Shown here: positions 43,915 through 57,416 of the stretch, in pieces | Layout of the letters: every line of letters starts with the position of its first letter | Numbering within the stretch: position 1 is the first letter of the stretch | Source of the DNA: Billgrantia gudaonensis | GTDB taxonomy: Bacteria > Pseudomonadota > Gammaproteobacteria > Pseudomonadales > Halomonadaceae | DNA length: 64,000 nt | Reading direction: 5' to 3' | NCBI RefSeq assembly: GCF_900100195.1 | Contig: NZ_FNES01000017.1 | Coordinates: 1-64,000 of the forward strand | Translations under genes and position numbers: made by a program | Notes under the pieces: generated by a model | What the model was told of the DNA's origin: nothing | Databases searched by the model: none | Seen by the model: the letters and a program-made list of their open reading frames with translations, nothing else

Positions 43915-44460
43915 TCAGAACGGGATTTCGTCATCGAAGTCGTCGAAGCTGCCTGGATCGGGGGCACCATAGTTGCCTTGCTGCTGGGGCGGATTGTTGG
44001 CCGGCTGCCGATTGGGCTGGGCCGCCGGACGCGGCTGCGCTTGGCCGCCCTGCTGCTGGGGCGCATTGCCATAGCCACCCTGAGGCTGCTGCCCCGGACC
44101 GCTACCCTGGAAGTCGCCTCCGCTGCGCGAGTCGAGCATCTGCATGTCGTTGACGACGATCTCGGTGGTAAAGCGATCCTGGCCGTCCTGGCCCTGCCAC
44201 TTGCGGGTCTGCAGGCGCCCTTCGACATAGATGCGCGAGCCCTTTTTGAGGTATTGCTGGGCGATCTCCGCCAGCTTGTTGAACATCACCACGTTGTGCC
44301 ACTCGGTACGTTCCTGGCGCTGGCCGCTCTGGCGGTCCATCCAGGTATCGGTGGTGGCCAGACGCAGGTTGGCGACGGGATTGCCGGAAGGCATGAAGCG
44401 GACTTCCGGATCCTGCCCCAGGTTACCGATGAGAATGACTTTGTTGACGCCGCGGGCCAT
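43915..44460 (-). CDS. ssb: Single-stranded DNA-binding protein
   Basis: A 181-residue SSB starting [21 protein letters not shown]. It has the OB fold (about 1-110), a Gln/Gly/Pro-rich linker ([16 protein letters not shown]) and the acidic tip FDDEIPF that recruits repair proteins. The start at 44460 has GGGAGTTCAGC upstream. It coats ssDNA in replication, recombination and repair. It lies downstream of the MFS gene and close to uvrA, as in Pseudomonas. I saw no LexA box (CTGT-N8-ACAG) in the adjoining gaps. Confidence 0.97.
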   Translation of the reverse strand: MARGVNKVILIGNLGQDPEVRFMPSGNPVANLRLATTDTWMDRQSGQRQERTEWHNVVMFNKLAEIAQQYLKKGSRIYVEGRLQTRKWQGQDGQDRFTTEIVVNDMQMLDSRSGGDFQGSGPGQQPQGGYGNAPQQQGGQAQPRPAAQPNRQPANNPPQQQGNYGAPDPGSFDDFDDEIPF

Positions 44461-44515
44461 GCTGAACTCCCTGTTGTCGGTCATGAAGCGCGCAGTGCGC
44501 GCAGTCGGCTCGTCA

Positions 44516-45940
44516 TCACGAGCGCGGTTGCTGTCTCAGCGTACCTGACTCTTCGTCGGCATGCTGGGGGCTGCAGGTCAGGCGCGCCAGCGCCTGCTCG
44601 TCGAGACGCTGGCGATCCACCTTGAGATAAGCCAGCCGTTCTTCGGGGACGACCAGAACGTCCTCGACGCCGGCCACCTCGGCAAAGCGGGTCATCAGCG
44701 TCTCCAGGGCATCTTCGGGTTGATCGGCGTCCAGCGCCACCACTTCGCTGGCAAGGTGGGGCGGTGTCGGCATGCCGAGCATCAACGCCCCCCAGACCAG
44801 GGTCAGCGCTCCAGCCCCAAGGAACACGGCGGCCAGACCCCATTGCTGGGCCAGAAACCCACCCATCACGCCGCCCAGGAAGGCCCCCAGAAACTGGCTG
44901 GTGGAGTAGATGCCCATGGCCGTGCCCTTGGCACCCGCCGGCGCCAGCTTGCTGATCATCGACGGAAGGGTCGCCTCGAGCAGGTTGAAGCCGATGAAGA
45001 ACACCAGCAACCAGGCGAACAGCGCCATGCCGCTACCGGCCAGGCCAGCCAGGCCGAACAAGCTGACGGCGATCGCTGCGATGGCAAGCAAGCACATGCC
45101 CTTCATGCGCTGGCGCTTCTCGGCAACGATCACCAACGGCACCATGCCGATGAAGGCCAGGGCCATGACCCCGAGATAGGTCAGCCCATGCCGGTCGGCA
45201 GGGATGCCCGCTTCCACCAGCCGAAACGGCACCGCGACGAAGATCGCCATCAACACCAGATGCAGCGCGAAGATCGACATGTCTAGCCGCCACAGGTCGG
45301 CACGCGTGACGATATCGGCCAGTTGCCTGCGATCCATGCCCACGTCGCGGTGGCGCAGCCGACGTGGCGCAGGAGGTACCAGCTTCCACAGCACTGCCAG
45401 GCCCAGGACGGCCAGGCCGGCGGTGAACCAGAACACCGTCGCCAGGCCGAAGCTCGCCGCCAGCCAGGGCCCGAGCACCATGGCCACGGCGAAGGCGACA
45501 CCGATGGAGAGGCCGATGGTGGCCATGGCGGCGGTGCGCACCTGCTCGCGGGTCTGGTCGGCGAGCAGCGCCATGATCGCCGCTGCCACGGCGCCGCTGC
45601 CCTGCAGACAGCGTCCGACGATCACCGCGGCGATGGTTTCGGCATTCGCCGCTACCACGCTACCCAGCAGGAAGAGCAACAGCCCGACGGCGATCACCGG
45701 CTTGCGCCCGAGGCGATCGGAGAGCACGCCGAAGGGAATCTGCAGGATCGCCTGGGTCAGGCCATAGATACCCAGAGCCAGGCCCACCAGCAGCGGCGTG
45801 GCACCAGCCAGGTCGTCGGCATGCAGCGCCAGCACCGGCAGCACCATGAACAGCCCCAGCATGCGCGTGGCGTAGAGCCCGGCCAGGCCGGTGATGGCGC
45901 GCCGTTCGGCGGCGAGCAGCAGTCCTGAGACCTTGCGCAT
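44516..45940 (-). CDS. YajR-like major facilitator transporter
   Basis: A 12-TM MFS protein of about 474 residues. Motif A is [13 protein letters not shown], and the C-terminal soluble domain (about 400-474, with [27 protein letters not shown]) resembles the ferredoxin-like YAM domain of YajR. It is likely a proton-driven exporter of unknown substrate. Two starts are possible: the ATG at 45940 ([16 protein letters not shown]) and one at 45982; neither has a strong ribosome site. The uvrA-MFS-ssb order is the one known in Pseudomonas. It is divergent from uvrA. Confidence 0.9.
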   Translation of the reverse strand: MRKVSGLLLAAERRAITGLAGLYATRMLGLFMVLPVLALHADDLAGATPLLVGLALGIYGLTQAILQIPFGVLSDRLGRKPVIAVGLLLFLLGSVVAANAETIAAVIVGRCLQGSGAVAAAIMALLADQTREQVRTAAMATIGLSIGVAFAVAMVLGPWLAASFGLATVFWFTAGLAVLGLAVLWKLVPPAPRRLRHRDVGMDRRQLADIVTRADLWRLDMSIFALHLVLMAIFVAVPFRLVEAGIPADRHGLTYLGVMALAFIGMVPLVIVAEKRQRMKGMCLLAIAAIAVSLFGLAGLAGSGMALFAWLLVFFIGFNLLEATLPSMISKLAPAGAKGTAMGIYSTSQFLGAFLGGVMGGFLAQQWGLAAVFLGAGALTLVWGALMLGMPTPPHLASEVVALDADQPEDALETLMTRFAEVAGVEDVLVVPEERLAYLKVDRQRLDEQALARLTCSPQHADEESGTLRQQPRS

Positions 45941-46042
45941 AGGCAGTCGCGCGTCCTCTCGATGGGAGGGCCGCAGCCCCATGGTCGAAACGACTATTCT
46001 AGCGTCTCTGGACGGTGCGGGAAACGCCACTCGACAGGCGCT

Positions 46043-46072
46043 TTGCCGCTTACCGCCGAGCGCCCGTATAAT
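46043..46072 (+). promoter_or_regulatory. Promoter of uvrA
   Basis: TTGCCG (46043-46048), an 18-nt spacer and a perfect TATAAT (46067-46072) precede the uvrA ATG by 30 nt. No LexA-type CTGT-N8-ACAG site overlaps it, so SOS control is not evident from sequence. Confidence 0.65.
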
Positions 46073-46102
46073 GGACGTTTTGCCGTGCGACACGAGGTGG
46101 GA

Positions 46103-48973
<2,871 letters not shown>

Positions 48974-48975
48974 TC

Positions 48976-49048
48976 AAGCTCGAAGCTCGAAGCTCGAAGC
49001 TCGAAGCTCGAAGCTCGAAGCTCGAAGCTCGAAGCTCGAAGCTCGAAG
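48976..49048 (+). repeat. AAGCTCG heptamer tandem array (10 copies)
   Basis: Ten identical AAGCTCG units run from 48976 to 49045 plus a partial AAG. The array begins 3 nt after the uvrA stop and contains no variant unit, which points to recent or ongoing slippage. A degenerate continuation, AGCTTCAAGCTCAAGC, is visible near 49090. Confidence 0.95.
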
Positions 49049-49054
49049 GCAGCA

Positions 49055-49086
49055 TGAGCCCGTTCACTCGGGGCTCAAGATTTTTC
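49055..49086 (+). terminator. Terminator of uvrA
   Basis: TGAGCCC (49055-49061) pairs with GGGCTCA (49071-49077) across a 9-nt loop and is followed by AGA and a TTTTT run. It lies 82 nt after the uvrA stop, on the far side of the heptamer array. Confidence 0.6.
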
Positions 49087-49151
49087 TTCCAGCTTCAAGC
49101 TCAAGCCTACGGAGCAGGCGTTCTTACAGCTCCCGGTGGAGCCGGGCACAA

Positions 49152-49182
49152 AAAAACCGGCTCCCTGAGGGAGCCGGTTTTT
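49152..49182. terminator. Bidirectional terminator between uvrA and rplQ
   Basis: AAAAACCGGCTCCC and GGGAGCCGGTTTTT form a 14-bp stem with a TGA loop. T-rich arms on both strands allow it to end uvrA transcripts and the long ribosomal protein operon, whose last gene stops at 49217. Confidence 0.9.
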
Positions 49183-49216
49183 GTCAGCGCTTGCCGAAGC
49201 CGGAGACCGGCGAGGA

Positions 49217-49609
49217 TCACTCCTCGACGGCTTCCTCGGCCTCCTCGACGACCGGACGGTCGACGAGTTCGACATAGGCCATGGGCGCATTGTCGCCGGT
49301 GCGGTAGCCGCACTTGAGGATGCGCACATAGCCGCCGGGCCGCTCGACGTAACGCGGGCCGAGCTCATTGAAGAGCTTGCCCACCGCTTCCTTGGAGCGG
49401 GTGCGGCTGAAGGCCAGGCGTCGGTTGGCGACGCTGTCCTGCTTGGCCAGGGTGATCAGCGGCTCGATGACGCGACGCAGCTCCTTGGCCTTGGGCAGGG
49501 TTGTCTTGATCACTTCGTGCTCGATCAGCGACACGCTCATGTTCTTGAACATGGCCTGGCGATGCGAGCTGGTACGATTCAGGTGACGACCACTCTTACG
49601 ATGACGCAT
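49217..49609 (-). CDS. rplQ: 50S ribosomal protein L17
   Basis: 130 residues starting [20 protein letters not shown], with [21 protein letters not shown] and GGYVRILKC, the L17 pattern. The acidic tail ([11 protein letters not shown]) is common in this group. It is the last gene of the alpha operon, 39 nt after rpoA, and is followed by the terminator at 49152-49182. Confidence 0.97.
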   Translation of the reverse strand: MRHRKSGRHLNRTSSHRQAMFKNMSVSLIEHEVIKTTLPKAKELRRVIEPLITLAKQDSVANRRLAFSRTRSKEAVGKLFNELGPRYVERPGGYVRILKCGYRTGDNAPMAYVELVDRPVVEEAEEAVEE

Positions 49610-49648
49610 GGTTGTGATTCCTTACCAAACTGGGACTCGAGTCGACGC

Positions 49649-50647
49649 TCAGGCAGAGGTCTTGTCGTCCTTCAGGCTTGCCGGGGGCCAGTTTTCCAGC
49701 CGCATGCCCAGGGACAGACCGCGGGCCGCCAATACGTCCTTGATCTCGTTCAGGGACTTCTTGCCGAGATTGGGCGTCTTGAGCAACTCCACCTCGGTGC
49801 GCTGGATGAGATCGCCGATGTAGTAGATGTTCTCGGCCTTCAGGCAGTTGGCACTGCGTACGGTCAACTCGAGATCGTCGACGGGGCGCAGCAGGATGGG
49901 ATCGATGTGATCCTCTTCCTCTTCGATCTCCTGTTCCTTGTCGGCTTCCAGATCGACGAACGCCGCCAACTGTTCCTGAAGGATGGTGGCACTGCGACGG
50001 ATGGCCTCTTCGGGATCCAGGGTACCGTCGGTCTCCAGGTCGATGATCAGCTTGTCGAGATCGGTACGCTGCTCCACGCGTGCCGCATCCACGGCATAGG
50101 AGACGCGGCGCACCGGACTGAAGGTGGCATCCAACTGCAGGCGACCGATGGCGCGGGACTCGTCGTCGGCGTCCACGCGAACATCGGCCGGCTCATAGCC
50201 GCGACCCCGCGCGACCTTGAGCTGCATCTTGAGCTCGGCACCTTCATTGACGTGGGCGATGATGTGGTCAGGATTGACGATTTCGACGTCGTGGTCGAGC
50301 ACGATATCACCCGCGGTCACCACGGCCGGGCCCTGCTTGTTCAGCGAGAGCATCGCCTCGTCGCGACTGTGCATGCGGATGGCCACGTCTTTGAGATTCA
50401 GCAGAATCTCGATGACGTCTTCCTGAACCCCTTCGATGGCGCTGTACTCATGCTCGACACCGGCGATCTCGGCCTCCACCACGGCACAGCCGGGCATGGA
50501 CGAGAGCAGGATACGACGCAGCGCATTCCCCAGGGTGTGGCCGAAACCGCGCTCGAACGGCTCGAGCACGATCTTCGCGTGGTGAGCGCTGATCTCTTCG
50601 ACCTTGATATCGCGCGGACGGAGAAACTCTGTCACTGAACGCTGCAT
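49649..50647 (-). CDS. rpoA: DNA-directed RNA polymerase subunit alpha
   Basis: 332 residues. The N-terminal dimerisation domain shows [20 protein letters not shown], and the C-terminal domain, which contacts UP elements and activators, shows [19 protein letters not shown] with [15 protein letters not shown]. The subunit nucleates polymerase assembly. It lies between rpsD and rplQ as in E. coli. The linker is acidic ([15 protein letters not shown]). Confidence 0.98.
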   Translation of the reverse strand: MQRSVTEFLRPRDIKVEEISAHHAKIVLEPFERGFGHTLGNALRRILLSSMPGCAVVEAEIAGVEHEYSAIEGVQEDVIEILLNLKDVAIRMHSRDEAMLSLNKQGPAVVTAGDIVLDHDVEIVNPDHIIAHVNEGAELKMQLKVARGRGYEPADVRVDADDESRAIGRLQLDATFSPVRRVSYAVDAARVEQRTDLDKLIIDLETDGTLDPEEAIRRSATILQEQLAAFVDLEADKEQEIEEEEDHIDPILLRPVDDLELTVRSANCLKAENIYYIGDLIQRTEVELLKTPNLGKKSLNEIKDVLAARGLSLGMRLENWPPASLKDDKTSA

Positions 50648-50691
50648 AACTACACCTATAAGGCTGCCAAACGGTTACTCGGTACTCGGCA

Positions 50692-50711
50692 CCGGCCCCG
50701 CCAGGGGCCGG
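50692..50711 (-). other. GC-rich hairpin between rpsD and rpoA
   Basis: CCGGCCCC (50692-50699) pairs with GGGGCCGG (50704-50711) over a GCCA loop, in the 84-nt gap. There is no U-tract. It may attenuate or stabilise the transcript and set the different yields of RpoA and S4. Confidence 0.4.
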
Positions 50712-50731
50712 CACGACGCGAACAGCGACGT

Positions 50732-51352
50732 TTACTTCGAGTACAGCTCGACGATCAGGTTTTCGTTGATGTCGGCAGACAGGTCGCCGCGTTCCGGGAT
50801 AGCCTTGAAGGTGCCTTCCATCTTCTTCGCGTCCACCTCGATCCAGGCCACATCACCGCGGTTCGCAGCGATGCCGAGCGCATTCTGGATGCGCGCCTGA
50901 TTCTTCGCTTTCTCGCGAATGGACACCACGTCACCGGGCTTGACCTGGTAGGAGGCCACGTTGACGGCCCGGCCATTGACGGCGATCGCCTTGTGGCTCA
51001 CCAGCTGACGTGCTTCGGCGCGCGTGGCACCGAAACCCATGCGGTAGACGACGTTGTCCAGTCGGGTTTCGAGCAGTTGCAGCAGAACTTCGCCAGTGGC
51101 GCCGGAGCGGCGTGCCGCTTCCTTGTAGTAGCTGCGGAACTGCTTTTCGAGTACGCCGTACATGCGGCGCACCTTCTGCTTCTCGCGAAGCTGCAAGCCG
51201 TAGTCGGAAAGACGCTGACGGCGCTGGCCGTGCACACCCGGGATCTGCTCGGATTTGCACTTCTTCTCGAAGGGAGTGACACCGCTCTTGAGAAAGAGGT
51301 CGGTGCCTTCACGACGAGACAGTTTGCACTTCGGTCCAATATAACGAGCCAT
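50732..51352 (-). CDS. rpsD: 30S ribosomal protein S4
   Basis: 206 residues starting [20 protein letters not shown], with the S4 RNA-binding domain ([27 protein letters not shown]; key R, F, H residues). It initiates 16S assembly and in E. coli represses the alpha operon by binding the rpsM leader. Its cysteines are few, so it is the zinc-free form. It is 12 nt downstream of rpsK. Confidence 0.98.
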   Translation of the reverse strand: MARYIGPKCKLSRREGTDLFLKSGVTPFEKKCKSEQIPGVHGQRRQRLSDYGLQLREKQKVRRMYGVLEKQFRSYYKEAARRSGATGEVLLQLLETRLDNVVYRMGFGATRAEARQLVSHKAIAVNGRAVNVASYQVKPGDVVSIREKAKNQARIQNALGIAANRGDVAWIEVDAKKMEGTFKAIPERGDLSADINENLIVELYSK

Positions 51353-51364
51353 GAATCTGTCTCC

Positions 51365-51751
51365 TTAAACGCGGCGTTTCTTCGGCGGACGGCAGCCATT
51401 GTGGGGAATGGGCGTCGCGTCGGTGATGCTCTGCACGCGGAAGCCGGCGGCGCTCAGCGCGCGCACGGCGGATTCACGACCCGGACCGGGGCCTTTGACC
51501 AGCACGTCGACGTTTTTCACACCATACTCGGCTGCAGCGGTCGCTGCACGTTCGCTTGCCACTTGAGCAGCGAACGGGGTGCTCTTGCGAGAACCACGAA
51601 AACCCGAACCACCGGCAGTCGCCCAGGAGAGCGCGTTGCCCTGGCGGTCTGTGATCGTCACGATCGTGTTGTTAAAAGAGGCGTGGATATGCGCGACGGC
51701 ATCCACTACCTGCTTTTTAACCTTCTTGCGGTTGCTACGCGGGTTAGCCAT
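51365..51751 (-). CDS. rpsK: 30S ribosomal protein S11
   Basis: 128 residues. The core [22 protein letters not shown] and the C-terminal [16 protein letters not shown] identify S11, which forms the mRNA platform near the exit site with S7. It lies 39 nt downstream of rpsM in the alpha operon. Confidence 0.98.
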   Translation of the reverse strand: MANPRSNRKKVKKQVVDAVAHIHASFNNTIVTITDRQGNALSWATAGGSGFRGSRKSTPFAAQVASERAATAAAEYGVKNVDVLVKGPGPGRESAVRALSAAGFRVQSITDATPIPHNGCRPPKKRRV

Positions 51752-51790
51752 GTTGATGTCGTTTCCTGTCGTTACGCCAGAACGTGCGTG

Positions 51791-52147
51791 TTACTTGCGA
51801 ATCGGCTTACGCGGGCCCTTGCGGGTACGCGCATTGGTCTTGGTACGCTGACCACGCAGCGGAAGACCGCGACGATGACGCAGACCACGATAGCAACCCA
51901 GGTCCATGAGACGCTTGATGTTGAGCGTCACATCACGACGAAGGTCACCTTCCACGGTGTACTTGCCGACTTCACTACGCAGGGTATCCACTTCCTCAGA
52001 GGACAGCTCCTGAATCTTGGTGGTCGGCGCGATGCCGGCGGCGGCACAAATGTCACGTGCGCGCGTACGGCCAATCCCGAAGATATAGGTCAGCGAGATC
52101 GCCGCATGCTTGTTGTCCGGGATATTGACGCCTGCTATACGGGCCAT
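51791..52147 (-). CDS. rpsM: 30S ribosomal protein S13
   Basis: 118 residues starting [20 protein letters not shown]. The basic tail ([18 protein letters not shown]) contacts the P-site tRNA. It is the first gene of the alpha operon. A promoter-like pair is seen upstream, and the 50-nt leader could hold the S4-binding structure known in E. coli, though I cannot confirm a pseudoknot. Confidence 0.98.
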   Translation of the reverse strand: MARIAGVNIPDNKHAAISLTYIFGIGRTRARDICAAAGIAPTTKIQELSSEEVDTLRSEVGKYTVEGDLRRDVTLNIKRLMDLGCYRGLRHRRGLPLRGQRTKTNARTRKGPRKPIRK

Positions 52148-52203
52148 CAGCTTACTCCGAAATTTGAGCGGCTTGCTCGTTGGGTCACTACAAAAGGCGC
52201 AAC

Positions 52204-52232
52204 AGCATACCCCTTTATCCGGACAGGGACAA
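52204..52232 (-). promoter_or_regulatory. Probable alpha-operon promoter before rpsM
   Basis: On the minus strand TTGTCC (52227-52232), a 17-nt spacer and TATGCT (52204-52209) lie in the 122-nt gap between rpmJ and rpsM. It would let rpsM-rplQ be expressed apart from the spc operon. Confidence 0.55.
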
Positions 52233-52269
52233 GGGGCATGCCGGCACCGCTTTCAATGAACGCCAGAAA

Positions 52270-52383
52270 TCAACCCTGGCGCTGCTTGTGCCGCGGCTCC
52301 GTACAGATGACGCGCACGGCGCCATTGCGACGGATGATCTTGCAGTTACGGCACATCTTCTTGACGGAAGCTCGAACTTTCAT
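52270..52383 (-). CDS. rpmJ: 50S ribosomal protein L36
   Basis: A 37-residue protein starting [19 protein letters not shown] and ending PRHKQRQG. The Cys11, Cys14, Cys27 and His32 ligands of the zinc-binding (C+) form are all present. It lies 29 nt downstream of secY and closes the spc operon. The ATG at 52381-52383 is preceded by GGAGAACG. Confidence 0.96.
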   Translation of the reverse strand: MKVRASVKKMCRNCKIIRRNGAVRVICTEPRHKQRQG

Positions 52384-52412
52384 CGTTCTCTCCAAATCGC
52401 GTGCGGCACGCC

Positions 52413-53744
52413 TCAGCGCATGATGCCGCCGCTACCGTAGCCTTTCAGGTTGGACTTCTTCATCACCGAGTCGTACTGATGCGACATGAGATGCGACTGT
52501 ACCTGGGCCATGAAATCCATGATCACCACCACCACGATCAGCAGCGACGTACCGCCAAAGAAGAACGGCACGTTCCAGGCCACGATCAGGAACTGCGGCA
52601 TCAAGGAAACGCCAGTGATGTACAGGGCACCGAACAAGGTGAGACGCGTCATGACCTTGTCGACGTAGCGAGCGGTCTGCTCGCCGGGGCGAATTCCCGG
52701 CAGGAAGGCCCCCGACTTCTTGAGGTTGTCGGCGACGTCCTTGGGATTGAAGACCAGCGCTGTGTAAAAGAAGCAGAAGAATACCACCGCCACCGCGAAA
52801 AGCAAGATGTACAACGGCTGACCCGGCCCAAGGGCCTGGGACGCACGCTGCAGCCACTCGAGCCCATCACCGGCGCCAACCCACTGCCCCAGCGAAGCGG
52901 GAAACAGCAGGATGCTGGAGGCGAAGATCGCCGGAATGACACCCGCCATGTTCACCTTGAGCGGCAGATAGCTGCTCTGCCCGGCATACATCTTGTTGCC
53001 CACCTGGCGCCGCGGATAGTTGACCGTGATCCGACGCTGTCCACGCTCGATGAACACCACCAGAGCGACGGTGGCGATACCCAGTGCAGACAGCGCCAAC
53101 AGCGGCAGCACGTTCCACGCACCCTCGTTGCGCGCCAGCTCGAAGGCCTGACCCACGGCACCCGGCAGACCGGCAACGATCCCCGCGAAGATCAGCAGCG
53201 AAATGCCGTTGCCGATGCCCTTCTCGGTGATCTGCTCACCCAGCCACATCAGGAACACCGCACCCGTGACGAAGCTCACGATGGCAGTGAAATAGAAACT
53301 GAAGTCGGCCGTGTAGGCGATGCCCTGACTGGCCAGTCCCACCGACATGCCCGTGGCCTGGATCAGCGCCAGTAACACGGTCCCGTAGCGGGTGTACTGG
53401 CTGATCTTGCGGCGGCCGGCCTCGCCTTCCTTCTTGAGCTGCTCGAGCTGCGGCGAGACGGCGGTCAGCAGCTGCATGATGATCGACGCCGAGATGTAGG
53501 GCATGATGCCCAGCGCCATGATGCTCATGCGCTCCAGGGCGCCACCCGAGAACATGTTGAACATGCCCAGGATGGTGCCCTGCTGCTCCCTGAACAAGGC
53601 AGCAAGCTGGTCAGGATTGATACCGGGCACGGGAATGTGGGCACCGATGCGGTACACCACGATGGCGAGGAGCACGAAGCGCAGGCGCGCCCATAGTTCA
53701 CTCAAACCGCTGCCCATCGCCGGCATGTTTCCTGACTTGGCCAT
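52413..53744 (-). CDS. secY: Preprotein translocase subunit SecY
   Basis: 443 residues with ten membrane helices, starting [21 protein letters not shown]. The [16 protein letters not shown] and [22 protein letters not shown] signatures are present. It is the central channel of SecYEG. Its start follows the rplO stop directly. The spc-operon position after rplO is the conserved one. Confidence 0.98.
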   Translation of the reverse strand: MAKSGNMPAMGSGLSELWARLRFVLLAIVVYRIGAHIPVPGINPDQLAALFREQQGTILGMFNMFSGGALERMSIMALGIMPYISASIIMQLLTAVSPQLEQLKKEGEAGRRKISQYTRYGTVLLALIQATGMSVGLASQGIAYTADFSFYFTAIVSFVTGAVFLMWLGEQITEKGIGNGISLLIFAGIVAGLPGAVGQAFELARNEGAWNVLPLLALSALGIATVALVVFIERGQRRITVNYPRRQVGNKMYAGQSSYLPLKVNMAGVIPAIFASSILLFPASLGQWVGAGDGLEWLQRASQALGPGQPLYILLFAVAVVFFCFFYTALVFNPKDVADNLKKSGAFLPGIRPGEQTARYVDKVMTRLTLFGALYITGVSLMPQFLIVAWNVPFFFGGTSLLIVVVVIMDFMAQVQSHLMSHQYDSVMKKSNLKGYGSGGIMR

Positions 53745-54179
53745 TTAGTCCTCTACCTTGCCGCCGGCGGCTTCGATCGCGGCACGGGCACCCTTGGTGA
53801 CCTTGAGACCGCGCACGTTGACCGCCTTGTTCAGTTCGCCGGAAAGAATGACCTTCGCATGCTGCGTGGCGTCCTTCAGCACGTTGGCCTGCTTCAGCGT
53901 CTCCAGGGTGACCTCGTCACCCGCCACCTTGGCCAGCTCGGCCAGGCGCACTTCCTCGGAAACCAGCGATTTCGCGGAAGTGAAGCCGAACTTGGGCAGG
54001 CGACGCTGCAGCGGCATCTGGCCGCCCTCGAAACCGGGCTTCACCGTACCGCCACTGCGCGACTTGAGACCCTTGTGGCCGCGGCCACCGGTCTTGCCGA
54101 GACCGGAACCGATACCGCGTCCGACGCGCTTCTCGGCGTGCTTGGAGCCCGGTGCCGGGCTCAGCGTGTTGAGTTTCAT
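53745..54179 (-). CDS. rplO: 50S ribosomal protein L15
   Basis: 144 residues starting [20 protein letters not shown]. The glycine-rich [18 protein letters not shown] region and [15 protein letters not shown] are the L15 hallmarks. It is a late 50S assembly protein. It lies between rpmD and secY, with only 3 nt after rpmD. Confidence 0.97.
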   Translation of the reverse strand: MKLNTLSPAPGSKHAEKRVGRGIGSGLGKTGGRGHKGLKSRSGGTVKPGFEGGQMPLQRRLPKFGFTSAKSLVSEEVRLAELAKVAGDEVTLETLKQANVLKDATQHAKVILSGELNKAVNVRGLKVTKGARAAIEAAGGKVED

Positions 54180-54182
54180 GGA

Positions 54183-54365
54183 TTACTCTCCCTCTACCCG
54201 CACAAGGTAGTTGACCTTGTGGATCATGCCGCGCACGGCAGGGGTGTCTTCCAGTTCGACCGTGTGACCGATACGGCGCAGCCCAAGGCCCTTCATGGTG
54301 GCCTTATGCTTGGGCAGCGTACCGATGGTGCTGCGGGTCTGGGTAACCTTGATCGTTGCTGCCAT
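54183..54365 (-). CDS. rpmD: 50S ribosomal protein L30
   Basis: 60 residues starting [20 protein letters not shown], with [22 protein letters not shown] (Gly/Arg core). The ATG at 54365 lies 5 nt after the rpsE stop. A longer open frame to 54494 is not conserved. Confidence 0.96.
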   Translation of the reverse strand: MAATIKVTQTRSTIGTLPKHKATMKGLGLRRIGHTVELEDTPAVRGMIHKVNYLVRVEGE

Positions 54366-54370
54366 GGTAT

Positions 54371-54871
54371 TCACCCCGTGATCGCTTCGACGCTCAGGCC
54401 GCGCTTGGCGGCGATGTCGTCCGGCGATTGCATGGAGGCGAGACCGTTGACGGTCGCCCGCACCACGTTCACCGGATTGGTGGATCCGTAGCACTTGGCC
54501 AGGACGTCGTGGACGCCGGCCAGCTCGAGCACGGAGCGCATGGCGCCGCCAGCGATGATCCCGGTACCCTCGGAGGCCGGCTGCATGTACACCTTGGAGG
54601 CACCGTGACGCGCCTTGACCGGGTACTGCAGGGTATGGCCCTTGAGGCTCACCTTGACCATGTTGCGACGCGCCTGATCCATGGCCTTCTGGATCGCGAC
54701 CGGCACTTCACGCGCCTTGCCGCGACCGAAGCCCACACGACCGTTCCCGTCGCCGACGACGGTCAGGGCGGTGAAACCGAAGATTCGGCCACCCTTGACC
54801 ACCTTGGCGACGCGATTGACCTGCACGAGCTTCTCTTGCAGATCGCCGGTGTTCTGTTCGTTCTTCGCCAT
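54371..54871 (-). CDS. rpsE: 30S ribosomal protein S5
   Basis: 166 residues. [25 protein letters not shown] is the dsRNA-binding-like N-domain (split here as key V-N-R and G-G-R residues). [19 protein letters not shown] is the C-domain signature. It helps decoding accuracy at the A-site rim. It is 11 nt downstream of rplR. Confidence 0.97.
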   Translation of the reverse strand: MAKNEQNTGDLQEKLVQVNRVAKVVKGGRIFGFTALTVVGDGNGRVGFGRGKAREVPVAIQKAMDQARRNMVKVSLKGHTLQYPVKARHGASKVYMQPASEGTGIIAGGAMRSVLELAGVHDVLAKCYGSTNPVNVVRATVNGLASMQSPDDIAAKRGLSVEAITG

Positions 54872-54882
54872 CGTAAAACCCT

Positions 54883-55233
54883 TTAGAATTCCAGGCCGCC
54901 TTCACGTGCGGCGTCGGCCAGGGCCTTGACACGGCCGTGGTACTTGAACCCGGCACGGTCGAAAGCCACCTGGGAGATGCCAGCCTGCTTGGCGCGTTCG
55001 GCAATCAATGCGCCCACCTTGGCAGCGGCATCGGCGTTGCCGGTCGCACCTTCGCGCAGTGCCTTGTCCAGCGTGGAAGCGCTGGCCAGGACCTTGGCTC
55101 CATCCGGCGAGATGATCTGCGCGTAGATGTGACGCGGGGTACGGTTGACGCACAGGCGATGCACGCCCAGCTCGCGGATCTTGGCGCGAGCGCGGCGGGC
55201 ACGACGGAGACGAGATTCTTTCTTCGCGTTCAT
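54883..55233 (-). CDS. rplR: 50S ribosomal protein L18
   Basis: 116 residues starting [20 protein letters not shown], with [16 protein letters not shown] and [19 protein letters not shown]. It binds 5S rRNA with L5. It is 9 nt downstream of rplF. Confidence 0.97.
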   Translation of the reverse strand: MNAKKESRLRRARRARAKIRELGVHRLCVNRTPRHIYAQIISPDGAKVLASASTLDKALREGATGNADAAAKVGALIAERAKQAGISQVAFDRAGFKYHGRVKALADAAREGGLEF

Positions 55234-55242
55234 AACCCTGCC

Positions 55243-55773
55243 TTACTTCTTCTTGGCTTCTTTGCGACGCACCTGCTCGTCGGCGTAACGAACACCCTTG
55301 CCCTTGTAGGGCTCGGGCGGCCGGAAGGCGCGAATTTCCGCAGCGACCTGGCCGAGCTTCTGCTTGTCCGCGCTCTTCAGCACGATGACGGTGTTCTTGG
55401 GCGTTTCCGCCGTGACACCCTCGGGCAGCGTGTAGTCGACCGGGTGCGAGAAGCCCAGTGTCAGATTGAGCGTCTGGCCCTTGGCCTGGGCACGATAGCC
55501 GACGCCGTTGATCTCGAGGGTCTTGGTGAAACCCTCGGAGGTGCCGGTGACCAGGTTCTGGACCAGAGCGCGCGTGGTGCCGGCCATCGCCCAGGACTTG
55601 GCCGTCTCGCTGGGAGTGAAGGTCAGTTGACCCTCCTCCTGGCCGATGACCACGTCGGGGTGGACGGACATGGAAAGCGTGCCCTGGCTGCCCTTGACGG
55701 TCAGCTGATCGCCGTCGAGCTTGACGTCGACGCCGGCAGGCACTTTAACCGGATATTTGGCTACGCGTGACAT
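55243..55773 (-). CDS. rplF: 50S ribosomal protein L6
   Basis: 176 residues starting [20 protein letters not shown]. The C-terminal [17 protein letters not shown] motif is the L6 signature. It lies near the sarcin-ricin loop. It is 9 nt downstream of rpsH. Confidence 0.97.
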   Translation of the reverse strand: MSRVAKYPVKVPAGVDVKLDGDQLTVKGSQGTLSMSVHPDVVIGQEEGQLTFTPSETAKSWAMAGTTRALVQNLVTGTSEGFTKTLEINGVGYRAQAKGQTLNLTLGFSHPVDYTLPEGVTAETPKNTVIVLKSADKQKLGQVAAEIRAFRPPEPYKGKGVRYADEQVRRKEAKKK

Positions 55774-55782
55774 TCCAAACTC

Positions 55783-56175
55783 CTAGAATACGGTGCAGAT
55801 GACTTCGCCACCGACGCCGGCCTGACGGGCGGCACGGTCGGTCATCACGCCCTGCGAGGTCGTGACGATCGCCACGCCCAGGCCGTCTGCCACCTTGGGC
55901 AGGGAGTCCTTGCCGCGGTACTGGCGCAGGGACGGCTTGGAAGCCCGCTGCAGGTGCTCGATGACCGGCTTGCCCTCGAAATACTTGAGGGTCACGCTCA
56001 GCTCGGGCTTGGCGCCCTCGGCCACCGCGAAGTCGGCGATGTAGCCCTCTTCCTTCAGCACGCGGGCCACCTCGACCTTGAGCTTCGAGGACGGCATGGT
56101 GACCGTCTCCTTGGTGGCCTGCTGCGCATTGCGGATACGGGTGAACATATCCGCCAGAGTGTCTTGCATGCTCAT
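55783..56175 (-). CDS. rpsH: 30S ribosomal protein S8
   Basis: 130 residues starting [20 protein letters not shown] and ending [19 protein letters not shown]. The ATG has AGGAG ten nt upstream; a second ATG two codons on is possible. S8 binds 16S helix 21 and in E. coli represses the spc operon at rplE. Confidence 0.97.
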   Translation of the reverse strand: MSMQDTLADMFTRIRNAQQATKETVTMPSSKLKVEVARVLKEEGYIADFAVAEGAKPELSVTLKYFEGKPVIEHLQRASKPSLRQYRGKDSLPKVADGLGVAIVTTSQGVMTDRAARQAGVGGEVICTVF

Positions 56176-56210
56176 GTACGTTGCGCTCCTGATGTTTCCA
56201 CGTGGCGGTC

Positions 56211-56516
56211 TTACCAGCTGGACTTCTTGAGTCCCGGGACCTCGCCACGCATGGCGGCTTCACGCAGCTTGTTGCGGCCAAGGCCGAACTTGTTGTAGTA
56301 GCCGTGCGGACGACCGGTGACGCGGCAGCGATTGCGCTGGCGCACCGGGCTGGAATCGCGCGGCAACTGCTGCAGTTTCAGCGTTGCGTCGAAGCGCTCT
56401 TCGTCGGAAGCGTTCACGTCCTGGATGATCGCCTTGAGCTGGGCGCGCTTGGCCGCGTACTTCTCGACCAGCTTGGCGCGCTTGAGCTCACGCTCTACCA
56501 TGCTTTTCTTTGCCAT
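56211..56516 (-). CDS. rpsN: 30S ribosomal protein S14
   Basis: 101 residues starting [43 protein letters not shown] is the S14 core (one Cys only), so this is the longer zinc-free form. It is 10 nt downstream of rplE. Confidence 0.97.
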   Translation of the reverse strand: MAKKSMVERELKRAKLVEKYAAKRAQLKAIIQDVNASDEERFDATLKLQQLPRDSSPVRQRNRCRVTGRPHGYYNKFGLGRNKLREAAMRGEVPGLKKSSW

Positions 56517-56526
56517 GATCCCACCC

Positions 56527-57066
56527 TTATCTCTTGAACGGGAAGTTCAGCGCGCTGAGCAGAGCACGCCCTTCCTCATCGGTGTTGGCGGTGGTGGTGA
56601 TGGTGACATCCAGACCACGAATCCGGTCGATCTTATCATATTCGATCTCCGGGAAGATGATCTGCTCACGCACCCCCATGGAGTAGTTGCCACGACCGTC
56701 GAAGGACTTCGGGTTGAGACCACGGAAGTCACGTACGCGGGGGATCGCGATGTTGACCAGACGATCGAGGAATTCCCACATGCGCTCGCGGCGCAGGGTC
56801 ACCTTGATGCCGATCGGCCAACCTTCGCGCACCTTGAAGCCCGCGATGGACTTGCGCGCCTTGGTCACCACCGGCTTCTGACCGGAGAGTTTCTCCAGGT
56901 CGGCGATGGCATTCTCGATCAGCTTCTTGTCACTGGTCGCGTCGCCGATGCCCATGTTCAAGGTCACCTTGGAGACCCGCGGCACCTGCATCACGTTGGC
57001 GTAGCTGAACTGCTCTTTGAGCTGAGCCACCACCTCGTTCTGATAACGTTCTTTCAAGTTCGCCAT
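56527..57066 (-). CDS. rplE: 50S ribosomal protein L5
   Basis: 179 residues starting [20 protein letters not shown], with [10 protein letters not shown] and [20 protein letters not shown]. It binds 5S rRNA and contacts S13 across the subunits. It is the first target of S8 repression in E. coli; no leader structure is evident in the 18-nt gap. Confidence 0.97.
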   Translation of the reverse strand: MANLKERYQNEVVAQLKEQFSYANVMQVPRVSKVTLNMGIGDATSDKKLIENAIADLEKLSGQKPVVTKARKSIAGFKVREGWPIGIKVTLRRERMWEFLDRLVNIAIPRVRDFRGLNPKSFDGRGNYSMGVREQIIFPEIEYDKIDRIRGLDVTITTTANTDEEGRALLSALNFPFKR

Positions 57067-57084
57067 TTTGCTACCCGACTCGCG

Positions 57085-57402
57085 TTAGGCGTCGATCTGC
57101 GTCTGCGTCGACTTGTAAATGCGTACCTTGGTACCGTCTTCCTTGATCTGGAAGCCGACGCGATCCGCCTTACCGGTCTCCTGATTGAAGATCGCCACGT
57201 TGGACGCGTGAATCGGAGCCTCGCGCTCGACGATACCGCCCTGCTTGCCCGCCATGGGGTTGGGCTTGGTGTGACGCTTGATCATGTTCACACCGGACAC
57301 GACGAAGCGTTCGTCCTTGAGGACGCGCTTGACGGTGCCGCGCTTGCCCTTGTCCTTGCCGGCGATGACGATCACTTCATCGTCACGTTTGATCTTTTGC
57401 AT
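57085..57402 (-). CDS. rplX: 50S ribosomal protein L24
   Basis: 105 residues starting [20 protein letters not shown], the KOW motif of L24, an initiator of 50S assembly. It is 14 nt downstream of rplN. Confidence 0.97.
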   Translation of the reverse strand: MQKIKRDDEVIVIAGKDKGKRGTVKRVLKDERFVVSGVNMIKRHTKPNPMAGKQGGIVEREAPIHASNVAIFNQETGKADRVGFQIKEDGTKVRIYKSTQTQIDA

Positions 57403-57416
57403 ATCCGCCTCGCTCC

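Noticed and set aside
43096..44625. 509-codon plus-strand frame antisense to the epimerase-like gene and ssb
   Set aside because: Both minus-strand genes are clear by homology and start signals; the antisense product resembles nothing.
45941..46102. LexA (SOS) box upstream of uvrA
   Set aside because: No CTGT-N8-ACAG or close variant is present near the TATAAT box.
48976..49048. CRISPR array
   Set aside because: The units are contiguous 7-mers without spacers and there are no cas genes.
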